From Chara braunii (taxonomy: Eukaryota; Streptophyta; Charophyceae; Charales; Characeae): 55,097 bases of DNA. Both the position numbers and the translations under genes were made by a program. Each line of letters starts with the position of its first letter. Within the stretch, counting starts at the first letter, position 1. Shown here piece after piece: positions 10,169-18,490 of the stretch. A model generated the notes under the pieces. The model made no database searches and was not told where the DNA came from. It saw nothing but the letters and a program-made list of their open reading frames with translations. The stretch lies in assembly GCA_003427395.1 (NCBI GenBank), contig BFEA01000164.1:1791473-1846569 (forward strand), written 5' to 3'.

Positions 10169-11400
10169 ACTATCGCGACATCCACGCAACCCTTCAGAGT
10201 GCCAAGACCGTCCCGAATTACTCTCTCGGGAACAACGGTCTTGTGTACTGGCACGGTTCACAAGGCACCAGAGAGCCCCGTATTTGCATTCCCTCCACTG
10301 GACAGCTACGTGTCCGAGCAGTAGCAGAGTTCCATGACCAGGCAGCCACCGGTCATATGGGCTTCCACAAGACGTTGGCTCGTGTGAGCCGCCTGTACGT
10401 CTGGCCGAAGCGCAAGGACTTTGTGAAGGACTACGTCGCAGAGTGTCCCACCTGTCAGGAGGTGAACAGTGCGAACCACTTGCCTTATGGTTTGCTCCAG
10501 CCTCTTCCTATCCCTGAGGGTCGTTGGCAGTCCATCTCGATGGACTTTATCGGTCCTCTTCCTCCTCCGACCCCCCGCGGTCATGATGCTATCCTGGTCG
10601 TCGTCGACCGCTTCACGAAGCGTGCACGCTTTGTTCCGTGCCGCTATGCCATAAGTGCACGTGAGGTTGCCGACATCATGTTTGATCGAGTCGTGCGTGA
10701 CCACGGCTTACCTCTGAGCATCATATCAGACCGTGACCCGCGCTTTACCAGCCGATTCTGGCGACGGCTCCACGAGGTATACTGCACTCAGCTCCGCTTC
10801 TCCTCGTCTTACCATCCTCAGACTGATGGTCAGACGGAGGTCACGAACAGGACCCTCAGAGATATTCTCCGAAGATTGTTCATGACGACCAGCAGTGGGA
10901 TCTCCATCTTGCCCACGCGGAGATAGCCTACAACCACGCCGTCTCGCCAGCCACGGGGATGTCGCCTTACTATTGCGACCTCGGCTATCACCCTCGTGTT
11001 CTCGCGGACTTCCTTCGACCGTCACAGATGCACCCCGACACGAGTTGTCCCGCGCTGGATGATTGGGTTGCACATATGACATCGATCATGAAAACCGCAC
11101 ATGAGCACGTAGCCGCTTCCTAGACTCGCATGGCAGCACGTGCGAACCGATCGAGGATGGATCATCCATTCAAAGTCGGTGATGATGTGCTTATCGATGC
11201 CCGCCACTTACAGCTCGAAGCGGACACACTTCGCAAGTTTCGGTGTCGCTTCTTTGGACCATGCCGCATCCTCAAGGCCGTCGGTTCTGATACGGCATCT
11301 AGCCCGGTCAGCTTCCGTGTGAAGTTGCCCGACTACCTACTCCAGGCATTGAGCCTGATGACATGTGCCCGATGTCTACCACGTCTCGTTACTGCATTCT
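10169..11400 (+). pseudogene. pol (IN): Element 2 integrase, frameshifted
   Basis: Plus-strand integrase begins just right of the inverted RT-RNase H (DYRDIHATLQ). The zinc-binding domain is intact: H and H in EFHDQAATGHMGFHK, C and C in CPTCQEV. The catalytic core keeps D (SISMDFIGPL), D (IISDRDPRFTS) and E (HPQTDGQTEVTNR). A one-base shift near 10880 ends the first frame at 10926; the continuation (EIAYNHAVSPATGMSPYY) runs in another frame to about 11350, with a TAG at 11121. The GPF-like block (RFFGPCRILKAVG) follows at about 11250. A second shift near 11350 leads into the chromodomain frame. Confidence 0.9.
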
Positions 11401-11814
11401 TACCGCAGACCGTCTGAGCGTTTCACTGGACGACCATACGAGCGCCCTCCACCCATCATGGTGGACGGCCAGGAGGAGTTCCTCGTTTCAGACATCATTG
11501 GTCGTCGAGTCACCGACGACAACCCTCCCCATGTCGAGTATCTCGTACGTTGGAAGGGTTACCCTGATGAGGAGGCTACCTGGGAGCCCCTCGAGCACTT
11601 GCAGCACGCTCGCATGTTGGTGCGTGCCTATGACCGTGCTCGTCGTGCTGGGTTCATTGCTCCTCCTCAGCCCATTGACCCTCCTCCTTCTCCTCTGGCT
11701 GAGGAGACCGCTGAAGTCGAGCCTGATCCATCTGAGGCAGACCTTCAGCAGCAGCCGGTTGCTTTTGAGCGTCCACAGCGCTCTCGTCGTCGTCCTGCTC
11801 GATACGACGATTGA
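11365..11814 (+). CDS. Element 2 integrase C-terminal tail with canonical chromodomain
   Basis: Frame at 11365-11814. The first part (DVYHVSLLHSYRR) is the usual integrase end. The chromodomain spans about 11485-11640: FLVSDIIGRRV, HVEYLVRWKGYPDEEATWEP, then a C-terminal helix LVRAYDRARR. The aromatic positions expected of a methyl-lysine cage are filled by Y, W and W. A Pro/Glu-rich tail ends at RRRPARYDD. This is one of the best conserved protein segments in the window and places element 2 among chromoviruses. It is translated only if joined to the upstream integrase, which is frameshifted. Confidence 0.85.
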   Translation: MPDVYHVSLLHSYRRPSERFTGRPYERPPPIMVDGQEEFLVSDIIGRRVTDDNPPHVEYLVRWKGYPDEEATWEPLEHLQHARMLVRAYDRARRAGFIAPPQPIDPPPSPLAEETAEVEPDPSEADLQQQPVAFERPQRSRRRPARYDD

Positions 11815-11970
11815 CTCTAACTTACCTTCCCACGTCTTTGACGTCTCAGTACTCCATCCATATCAGTCTTGCTACTTCAGCTCGTCGACGTTGTGGCTCT
11901 ACCTCGACGGCATTCCGGACTTCTCTTCGTGGACGGCATCGACAGCTTCATGGACTTCGTCACGATTAGC

Positions 11971-12081
11971 TTTGCCTACTTCAGACGTCCCAGTCCCCAG
12001 AGGGCGATGAACGATATCTTCAGGGACATCCTGGAGCAGTACATTCGCGTCTACCTCGACGCCGAGCTCATCCCTGTATAG
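11971..12081 (+). pseudogene. Displaced RT palm fragment
   Basis: The plus-strand frame ending at 12081 reads RAMNDIFRDILEQYIRVYLD, which matches the RT palm block leading to the YxDD active site; the second Asp is replaced (YLDAEL) and homology stops there. This is the part of RT missing upstream, and it lies downstream of the chromodomain, where no RT belongs in this class of element. It supports internal rearrangement of element 2 or a second inserted fragment. Confidence 0.65.
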
Positions 12082-13035
12082 TACCTTTGTTGTGTCGCAT
12101 GGTGGTCTCCCTTTAGCCGGGTTCCTCTGAGTTGGGCTCTCCCTTGGTATACGCATAGGCATGGGGACCGTAGCGTTGCCCTGGCTTCCCATCTTACGGA
12201 TCTAGCTCCGACTTCCCTCACTTTAGGAGTCATTTGCATGATTCTCTTACCCATCACTTTTTCTACCCTCTGCCGGCCCTCACGCCCTAGTTAGGAAGCC
12301 CCGCATGCTTCATCTAGGTGCGCCCAGTATACCAGGCTCCCTTGTTCCCTTGCATGGTCGACCCTCCATAGCGGTCACCCCTTAGTCGAGCCTTACCCGC
12401 CCTGATGGTCTATCTGTTAGGGTCATTGGTTCTGTTCGCTCCCAGTTCCCTACCCTCATTGAGCCTGATGACATGTGTCTCCCTGTTATCAATGTGTGGA
12501 TGCCCTTAGGAGTTTTCGACCCCTAGGCTGCATTCGTCACCCTTAGAGACCATCCCACCCTTTGGTTTGCGACACACTCCTCCCGTGACATATGGTTGAC
12601 TTGTTGTTGCTTGTTGCTCTCAGACTGAGGCTCCTGCCTCTGACATTTCTAGGATTTAGTTGTTCTGCTTTTGTTGTTCTTAGGACTTGTACGCTAGTCA
12701 GTTGTTCCCAAACTGAGGCTACTGCTTCCAACATTCTAGGATCTAGTTGTCACTACTTTCTGCTTTCCTAGGACATGTATGCCAGTTAGTTGCTTTTGCT
12801 AGTTGCTTCTGCTTTCCTAGGACATGTATGCTAGTTGGTTGCTTCTGCTTTTACTTAGGTTGTTAGCTGCGACATTTTGCTTTGTGACATTTGTAGCCTA
12901 GGTTGCATCGCATGGACTCAGCATGGAGCTTGCTCTGCATCCTAGACTACTTAAGTTTTCTTTTTCTTTGGTAGAGTTCCACTTCTTGGCGGAAGCGTGT
13001 TTGTATCTAGGCGATCCATCACAGGTCGAGGATTG
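12082..13035 (+). other. Non-coding 3' interior of element 2
   Basis: No protein similarity is visible. A 21-bp identical string (CATTGAGCCTGATGACATGTG, positions 12457-12477) repeats 11347-11367, exactly where the integrase frame shifts. A degenerate tandem repeat occupies about 12600-12850. The bases just before the right LTR (AGGTCGAGGATTG) are only a weak polypurine tract. Confidence 0.5.
12600..12850 (+). repeat. Degenerate tandem repeat around TTCCTAGGACATGTATGC
   Basis: Units carrying GCTTTCCTAGGACATGTATGC, AGTTAGTTG or AGTTGGTTG and CTTCTGCTTT recur with variable length, together with two older copies of CTGAGGCTCCTGC and CTGAGGCTACTGC followed by ATTCTAGGATCTAGTTGT-like sequence. 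Confidence 0.6.
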
Positions 13036-13345
13036 TGTAGCGGACCTCTGGTTGGCCTGGGAGACCAGCCCCTTGGCCTGTCCTCACAGGCCTGTGTTTT
13101 ATTCGGGGCAGTCCAGTCCAGGCCGGTACCTCTGTCGGTACCAGCCAGTCCAGTCCAGTCCCGTCAGTCCGCTGGGGTATACCCCAGCCATTGTCTGTTT
13201 TCGAGATGATTCTTCACTTGCACATTTTTGGAGTACGTGCGTGGAGTCTCGCGTGGGAGCTGCGCTGTGCATCTTGCTTCCCCCCTTCTTCCTCCATCTC
13301 TGTCTCTATCATTAGCGGAGCACCACACCTAGTGGGTCCGCTACA
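13036..13345 (+). repeat. Right LTR of element 2
   Basis: 310 bp, same length and ends as 6546-6855, with about ten substitutions between them by eye. Unlike a normal 3' LTR it is followed by a primer-binding site and leader. Confidence 0.9.
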
Positions 13346-13346
13346 T

Positions 13347-13358
13347 TGGTATCGGAGC
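13347..13358 (+). other. Primer-binding site after the right LTR
   Basis: TGGTATCGGAGC, identical to 6857-6868 and at the same distance from its LTR. About 75 further bases of leader match the left copy to about 13428. Confidence 0.85.
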
Positions 13359-13428
13359 GGGAACGGTCCCCGCTCCCACCCACCACCCCGCACAGCAGCG
13401 AAAACAGCCCAACCCGATAGCAGGGTTT

Positions 13429-13588
13429 TGCCCTATCACAAGGGGGGGGGTGAATGTCTCAAAGAGGGTAGGGGCGGAGTAGGTGTTTGCCCTATTCTGG
13501 GGCAGGGGCTGGTGTGTGGGTCAACATCAGTCCCAGCGGAGGCAGAAATGGGCAAGGGGTGGGGGGCCATGCTTTAGGTGGGAATTGC
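13429..13588 (+). other. Unassigned spacer between element-2 leader and element-1 LTR copy
   Basis: G-rich sequence with a run of nine G near 13442. It does not match other parts of the window that I can see, apart from a short purine-rich end (TTTAGGTGGGAATTGC) before the LTR start, which could be a decayed polypurine tract. Confidence 0.4.
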
Positions 13589-13881
13589 TGAAACGGCATT
13601 CACCAGTTAGTAGTAGCTGCTGCAGATCCCAGGGTTCGATCCCTAGACCCCAACGTTACCTGTGTACAGTACCTGTGTCGACCCGTAGAATTGAACCCGC
13701 GACCTGTGTATTTGTAATAGCTGATAGGTTGTCGTAGGGTCCATAGGTAGCATGGGTTCGATCTGTAGATCTGTCGGATAGGAGTCTTAGTCAAGTCTAG
13801 ACACCGTAGCTGTAGTCTTCTCGAAAGGTCAAGGTTGTAGCTGCTACAGTCCAGAAGGGTCACGAGTCGTAGCTGCTACAG

Positions 13882-13937
13882 TCACGAAAGGCCAAGTCTA
13901 CGGCCTTCCGGAAGGTCCCTGTAGTGGCCTTTCGTGA
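13882..13937. repeat. Perfect 13-bp inverted repeat with nested palindrome
   Basis: TCACGAAAGGCCA (13882-13894) and TGGCCTTTCGTGA (13925-13937) are exact reverse complements. The 30-base loop contains the palindrome CCTTCCGGAAGG (13904-13915). Immediately upstream GTAGCTGCTACAGTC occurs twice, itself near-palindromic. Confidence 0.8.
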
Positions 13938-14109
13938 GTTGCCCACGTTTAAGCAGAGGCAAGTGGTCAAGTGGTGAGGCAAGTGGGCAAGTGGGGGAAG
14001 TCTACCCTGCTGAGTCAACAGTCCCNGTCCCCNGTCAGTCAAGCAAGTACCGCACGGTACTGTGTGCACTTGGGGCAAGGAAATGGGCCAGACCAACGAC
14101 CTGCAGAAG

Positions 14110-14116
14110 TATAAAT
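14110..14116 (+). promoter_or_regulatory. Putative TATA box in LTR
   Basis: TATAAAT in an otherwise GC-rich stretch about 520 bp into the LTR copy, a position suitable for a U3 promoter with the transcript starting about 30 bases on, near CCATTCATTCATT. Confidence 0.5.
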
Positions 14117-14520
14117 CAAGAGGCNGCGCCCAGCCATTCATTCATTCCTGCGTGAGCCATGNGGAAGCGCTGCCACAGCGACTTNTGCNAGGAGGTCTGC
14201 AGTGANCCCGGAGGACNCAGTGGGNGAGAGAGGAGGAGTTAGCNTAGCGATCGGTTAGAGGCANCCATAGCTGCCATAGCTGTAGTTAGTGGGAAGAGTG
14301 TGTGTGCATGCGTGAGTGTTTAGAGTGACGTGTGTGGGATATCCAGGGTGATCCAGTGTGTGAACAGTGAGTTGTTTGGGCGCTAAGCNGCCATAGCCAG
14401 TTGAAAGTGAACTCGTACCTGGAAGCCATATCTCTGAGTTCTGAGTGGGCGCATGTCGCCAGTGTGCTGTGCTGCTGTTTACATACATGAAAAGTGTGAA
14501 TAAGACGAGTCTGATTGCAC

Positions 14521-15160
14521 TGCGTGCTCCTGGCCCTATATTGGGGCCGAGGGAAAGCGGGAAAGTAGGGCTGAGGGGGGAGGGGTTGGGAGAGGGAGGG
14601 GTGATCTCTCTCGAAGAATTCTAACATCCAGTTTAGTATTTCTTTCCATGTCGTTTGCCTCTCGAGGAGGTTGTAGGAATAGATGCTATCTGGCAAGTCA
14701 TTTGTGATCCTTCGAAGGGTGTTCGAATATTCGGTCGCCCTCGAAGACCAATGCTGGAGCAATGCTGGCTGTAGCCGGAGCTAGGTGGCGCAAGTCTGTG
14801 ACCGAGCTTAGTGGGGGCGTGAGGCCTGGTAGAGAGATCTGGGGGGCTGTTTGCGGGGGCAGTCTTAGTGGTCATCGGGGGTCGTAACTGGAGCAATGCT
14901 GGTCGGTGCTAGAGCAAGGTGGTGCAACTCTGTAACCTAGCCTGATGGGAGCATGAGGCCTGGAAGAGCTTCAATTCGTCCTGAAAACAGCCATGCTGGC
15001 GGTGGTCGTAAATGGATTGAATAGGTTTCACCTATCTGACTCGTGGTTGGGAGGCTTTTTGACACACATATTCTAGTGACTTGGTAGAGTTCTAGTAGTG
15101 GACCATGAATGTTTCTGAGTTTTCCCTTTTCTTCAATTGTTCTTAGCAGAAGCTGGGTAA
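14521..15160 (+). other. Unassigned sequence with a diverged direct repeat
   Basis: No gene is recognised. A block of about 83 bp starting CTGGAGCAATGCTGG occurs at 14754 and again, diverged, at 14888 (period 134). A minus-strand frame of 158 codons (14762-14286) looks protein-like at its start (WSSRATEYSNTLRRITNDL) but runs into LTR-type sequence with Ns and matches no family I know. Confidence 0.4.
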
Positions 15161-15405
15161 TGGCCCCGGTAGCTCATTTTTGTATTCTGATAAGGGACGC
15201 TGGGCCCGGTTCCCAGCCGTGTTGCTCCCCACGAATTTCGAACAACCACCTACCCAGCAAACCACAACTGAAAGGAATGCAAACTGTGATCAGGTCTCTG
15301 ACAGGACAAAAAATCAAAAAAAAAGAAGAAAAAACATATTTAAGGCATACAAAGCAGCAGCAGCATTTCATCGGCAGTGTCAACAACAGATTGGAGCATC
15401 GTCTC

Positions 15406-15433
<28 letters not shown>
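15161..15433 (+). repeat. Possible retroposed sequence ending in poly(A)
   Basis: A stretch ending in about 28 consecutive A (15406-15433), preceded by CATCGTCTC. A GGTTCCCAGCC at 15211 is a weak B-box and GGTAGCTCATT at 15170 a weak A-box. A SINE or the 3' end of a LINE is possible; no clear flanking duplication was seen. Confidence 0.35.
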
Positions 15434-15436
<3 letters not shown>

Positions 15437-16452
15437 ACCCGTAAAAAAATTGTGCCGGCACCATCAGTTAGCGTGACTACGCAGCGCTGTGCTAATTTGC
15501 GCTAGCGGCTGGCCTAGGCCCTACGGCCTGACACCATCGCAAACCCATCCTCCCCAACTTTCCGCCCAGCTGCCGTCTCGCCGCACCCCCCCAGCTTCGA
15601 ATTCTTCGAAGGACATCAACACCAGCCATCGCTCTAGATGAGGGTGAAGAAGGCACCCTATCCACGCACGCAGGCCCGTTGCGCGTCATATCTGAGAAGC
15701 TCTCCATGAGGGGAGTAGTGCTCCTGCAGCCCGATGCGCCATATGGACACCATCTTCACGAGAACGAATCCGCCTCCACGGGAACCAGCCGACTCCTCGA
15801 AGATCGACACTCCAGCCTCTGCTGCCTCCCTCACGGAAGGGAAGCATCCCTCCGCTGGCCAATAGCTGCCCAGTAGTCGAATGCACCTTGAGCGCGATAT
15901 CTCCACGACTGTCTATCAGGAGCCCAGTCGACCTACCAAAGCCTGACCAGTCTTTTGTTGTCATCACAAGGCATGAGACTAGCATCCTTGCTGCCCCACC
16001 TTTGAAGACGAGCCGAGCAGAGGATTGTCCACTAAGTTGCCCCAGGCCCCTCCCTGACGCCTGAGACTCATCCCCCCCTCGCTTTACCTCCCATCCCCAT
16101 TGTCCTCTGCCCCCATTGCCTTTCACCTTGCTCTCTCAACTACCCCCCTCCCCAACTCGCCCCCACTTAGCCAACGACGGCACCACCCCCACCTCAAACC
16201 AGCTGAGCCCCACACCTTAGAGTAGTTCATTCCCCTCGCAAGCCAGCGAGCGGTTCAGAAACTTCCCAATTTCACCAAGCTCACCCCCAAACAGAGCGGC
16301 CTGATCGACGACCTGAAACGTGGAATCAGTTCAAAAGTTAATGAAACAAAATATTTCACAACAATCACACATTATATCAATTATCACACTTGCCACGAGC
16401 TTCCCCTCAACCCAAGCACTTAGAACCCCCCCTGGCAATCGCTCGCCTACCG
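15434..16452 (+). other. GC-rich unassigned sequence left of the adapter junction
   Basis: C-rich on the plus strand. A minus-strand frame (16126-15686, 146 codons) is Gly/Arg-rich without a recognised domain. No start context, repeats or family motifs support a gene. The sequence ends at an adapter junction. Confidence 0.4.
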
Positions 16453-16490
16453 CTGTCTCTTATACACATCTAGATGTGTATAAGAGACAG
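16453..16490. other. Nextera mate-pair junction adapter left in the assembly
   Basis: CTGTCTCTTATACACATCT (16453-16471) is followed directly by its reverse complement AGATGTGTATAAGAGACAG (16472-16490). These are the two 19-bp Tn5 mosaic ends joined as in the Nextera mate-pair circularisation junction. A perfect 38-bp palindrome of this exact sequence is not expected in a natural genome. Left and right flanks could come from sites kilobases apart. The frame read through it gives the peptide SYTHLDVYKRQ, a known database contaminant. Confidence 0.97.
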
Positions 16491-16599
16491 GACTATAAAA
16501 GATATTGGAGACATATAATATACATATATGTTAGGCTACCAACCGAACCACTTGGGTCTCTTTGTTTTCATAGACGTTCTGGTCGCGCAAGGACTAGGG

Positions 16600-16603
16600 A
16601 AGG
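16600..16603 (+). repeat. Target-site duplication of element 3, left copy (AAGG)
   Basis: AAGG directly before TGTAATAACC of the left LTR equals AAGG directly after CATTACA of the right LTR (45409-45412). Confidence 0.7.
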
Positions 16604-17102
16604 TGTAATAACCCATGTAGTAAGCCTCGTGGAATCTACAGGCCCAAGCCAAAACGGGGAAAAGACCCCAGCCTTGACTCAAGGCCTGGACGAGGAACAG
16701 TTGACAAAAGTCAACTGTCTGAAACCCAACAGTCAAAGTCCAAAGGTACCTAGCCCAAGCCACTGGTCAAGCACACATACTTGTTTGTATGCATGTACCC
16801 AGACATCATCAGGTCCAAGGGAGAAGTCTGCAACTGAACAATCCGGGCCCTCAGTTGTGACAAAATCTGGACGACTGCGGGGAAAGCACCCGAGGCCAGA
16901 CAGCGTCTACATTTGTTACTTAAGGCTGGCGTCGAGGGAGTCAAGCATTCAATCTTGCTATGTTGTTTTGACGCTGGCTCGACTTTGACTAGACGCTGGC
17001 TTTATGCTGGCGCGACGCTGGCTACACGCTGGCTGTGCGCAAGTGTTGCGGATGATAGCGCAGGGTGAAGACAACATGCTGGCTTCTCTTCTGTAAGCCA
17101 GA

Positions 17103-17233
17103 CATGCTGATGTGGCGCTACCTATGGTCTACATTGCATGCTGATGTGGCGCTACTTATGGTCTACATTGCATGTTGATGTGGCGCTACCTCTGACATTG
17201 CATGCTGACGTGGCGCTGCCTCTGGTCTTCATT
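17103..17233 (+). repeat. 34-bp tandem array in element 3 LTR, about four units
   Basis: Units of the form CATGCTGATGTGGCGCTACC then TATGGTCTACATTG; the third lacks four bases and the fourth ends TCTGGTCTTCATT. The right LTR has the matching array at 44822-44952. Confidence 0.8.
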
Positions 17234-17415
17234 AGTGATGTGGTATATGCCACCTATTGCGATTGCTGACGGGGCACTGTCCACGCTGTTTTCATGAGGT
17301 GACTGGTTGCGTGAAGGAGGAAAATCGAGATCTGTGGATGAAGGAGGTCCGGTACTCAACTGAGGTTGACATCGTCACTGGAATCTGCTATGTCTTCACG
17401 GTCTTCACGAGATTA

Positions 17416-17431
17416 AGTGCCACGTGGCACT
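17416..17431. promoter_or_regulatory. Perfect G-box palindrome in element 3 LTR
   Basis: AGTGCCACGTGGCACT, identical to 7325-7340 in element 2. The right LTR copy (45132-45147) differs by one base (GGTACT). Confidence 0.6.
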
Positions 17432-17694
17432 ACTGTGTGTGATTTGGAATATATTTATTATCATTGTTGACGTGGAGAGGGAAGAAGCCAGAAGAAGGAG
17501 AGGGATCTGAAGGGATTATTATTATGTGATCTTTCATCTTCTCCTTTGTTTGTTCCCCCTCCACTCTCTTCTTGTGATGACAATGAGTTACTGTTTCAGT
17601 TATCACTTCCCGTTTTGGAAACTTTCATGCGGATAATGAGACTACTGAGGTTTTACGACTTCTGAGTATCTGGCAGTCAGGGTTCATTACAATT

Positions 17695-17706
17695 TGGTAT
17701 CGGAGC
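17695..17706 (+). other. Primer-binding site of element 3
   Basis: TGGTATCGGAGC three bases after the left LTR, the same tRNA-iMet-type site as in element 2. Confidence 0.88.
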
Positions 17707-18490
17707 AAACTTCTTCATCACAATTTGTTGTCCGTCAGGTGCGACGTGGCACCCAGGTAAGTGGGAAGTGTTGCATGTGCAAAGCGAAATGTGTTTATTA
17801 ACGTGTGTGGTCATACCGCAAGTCTAGACATGGTAGTATTGCACGTGCGAGCAACAGTCCCTTGAAGATGATGTCGAGGCTGCATTGAAGATCTACGAGA
17901 GCTTGTTGGCAACAGGCTGACGTGGCGCTGATACTGCTGATGTGGCATGTGGTGGAATGCAGAGCATAGTCTGACGAGGCACTTACCTGTGTCGTTGTTG
18001 CGTGTTGATGCTGCATTTGAAGTGGCATGCCAATGTTAAGTGTGTAGCAAACCTGCATTGCAACGTGGCATCCCTCCCTGTAGACCATTCCGGTCCTTGA
18101 TGCTGACGTGGCAGTACTGTTGCGTTGGCATGCCACGGGTGATACGTGGCATGCGCATAGGCTGCAAAGAGTGTGAGTATGCACTTGTTGTTGATGATTG
18201 CATTGCTTCTGCAGATGGTACAGTAGGGGCTAACCATTGATTGTATTGCTGTGTTGGCTCTCTACTTACCTGTTCATTGTCTGTGGTTGATGTGTGTACT
18301 TACAAGTGTGTTGTTGTCTTGATGACATTGGTCGTGGTTGTGGTACCTGTAGTTGAAGGACATCATTACATAGGAAACATACAGTGAAGTTAGAATTAGA
18401 AATTGATTCAGAACCTCTTTCTTTGTATTTTGCCTTGTTGTTTCTTGCTGTAACGTTGCGTGTGTTGCGGAATTTATTATTGTCTTCTGA
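17707..18490 (+). promoter_or_regulatory. Element 3 leader rich in ACGTGGCA / TGACGTGGC motifs
   Basis: This untranslated stretch contains repeated cores: GCGACGTGGCACC (17729), CTGACGTGGCGCTG (17919), TGATGTGGCATG (17939), AACGTGGCATCC (18062), CTGACGTGGCAG (18103) and ATACGTGGCATG (18142). TGACGTGGC is a plant bZIP hexamer/C-box core. The same cores occur in the LTR (17205, 17468). The lower-copy variants with T for C (GATGTGGC) look like deaminated versions. Confidence 0.55.

Larger units (their letters stand above)
6546..13345 (+). mobile_element. Element 2: rearranged Ty3/gypsy chromovirus bounded by 310-bp LTRs
   Basis: Two direct repeats of exactly 310 bp, TGTAGCGG to CCGCTACA, bound the segment and differ at about ten positions by my count. 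The left LTR is followed by a tRNA-iMet-type primer-binding site. The interior lacks a recognisable gag and most of the RT. RT-RNase H lies on the minus strand, integrase and a canonical chromodomain on the plus strand. No target-site duplication is seen (AGCT on the left, TTGG on the right), and the right LTR is itself followed by a primer-binding site and leader, so this is not a simple intact insertion. Confidence 0.8.
13589..14520 (+). repeat. Second copy of the element-1-type LTR (right end uncertain)
   Basis: The first 30 bp are identical to 6516-6545, then the sequence continues. It carries three tRNA T-arm-like motifs (GGGTTCGATCCC at 13637, a reverse one near 13690, GGGTTCGATC at 13752), a strong inverted repeat (13882-13937) and a TATA box (14110). 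N bases occur at 14026, 14033 and several times between 14125 and 14390. No clear CA end with primer-binding site was found, so the end given is a guess. Confidence 0.5.
16604..17691 (+). repeat. Left (5') LTR of element 3
   Basis: 1088 bp from TGTAATAACCC to GTTCATTACA, the ends forming an inverted repeat (TGTAAT and ATTACA). It matches 44306-45408 throughout with small indels and many substitutions. It contains GACGCTGGCT repeats (about 16969-17034), a 34-bp tandem array (17103-17233), the 16-bp G-box palindrome (17416-17431) and a TGACGTGG motif at 17468. Confidence 0.92.

Noticed and set aside
14286-14762. Minus-strand 158-codon host gene exon
   Set aside because: Protein-like for about 50 residues only, no recognised domain, several Ns, overlaps LTR-type sequence.
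15300-15433. Alu-like or 7SL-derived SINE, suggested by the end CGTCTC followed by poly(A)
   Set aside because: No 7SL similarity in the body and the organism is not an animal by all other signs; left as an unassigned poly(A) sequence.
16320-16988. A 222-codon plus-strand ORF
   Set aside because: It reads straight through the mate-pair adapter (SYTHLDVYKRQ) and into the LTR of element 3; it is an artefact.
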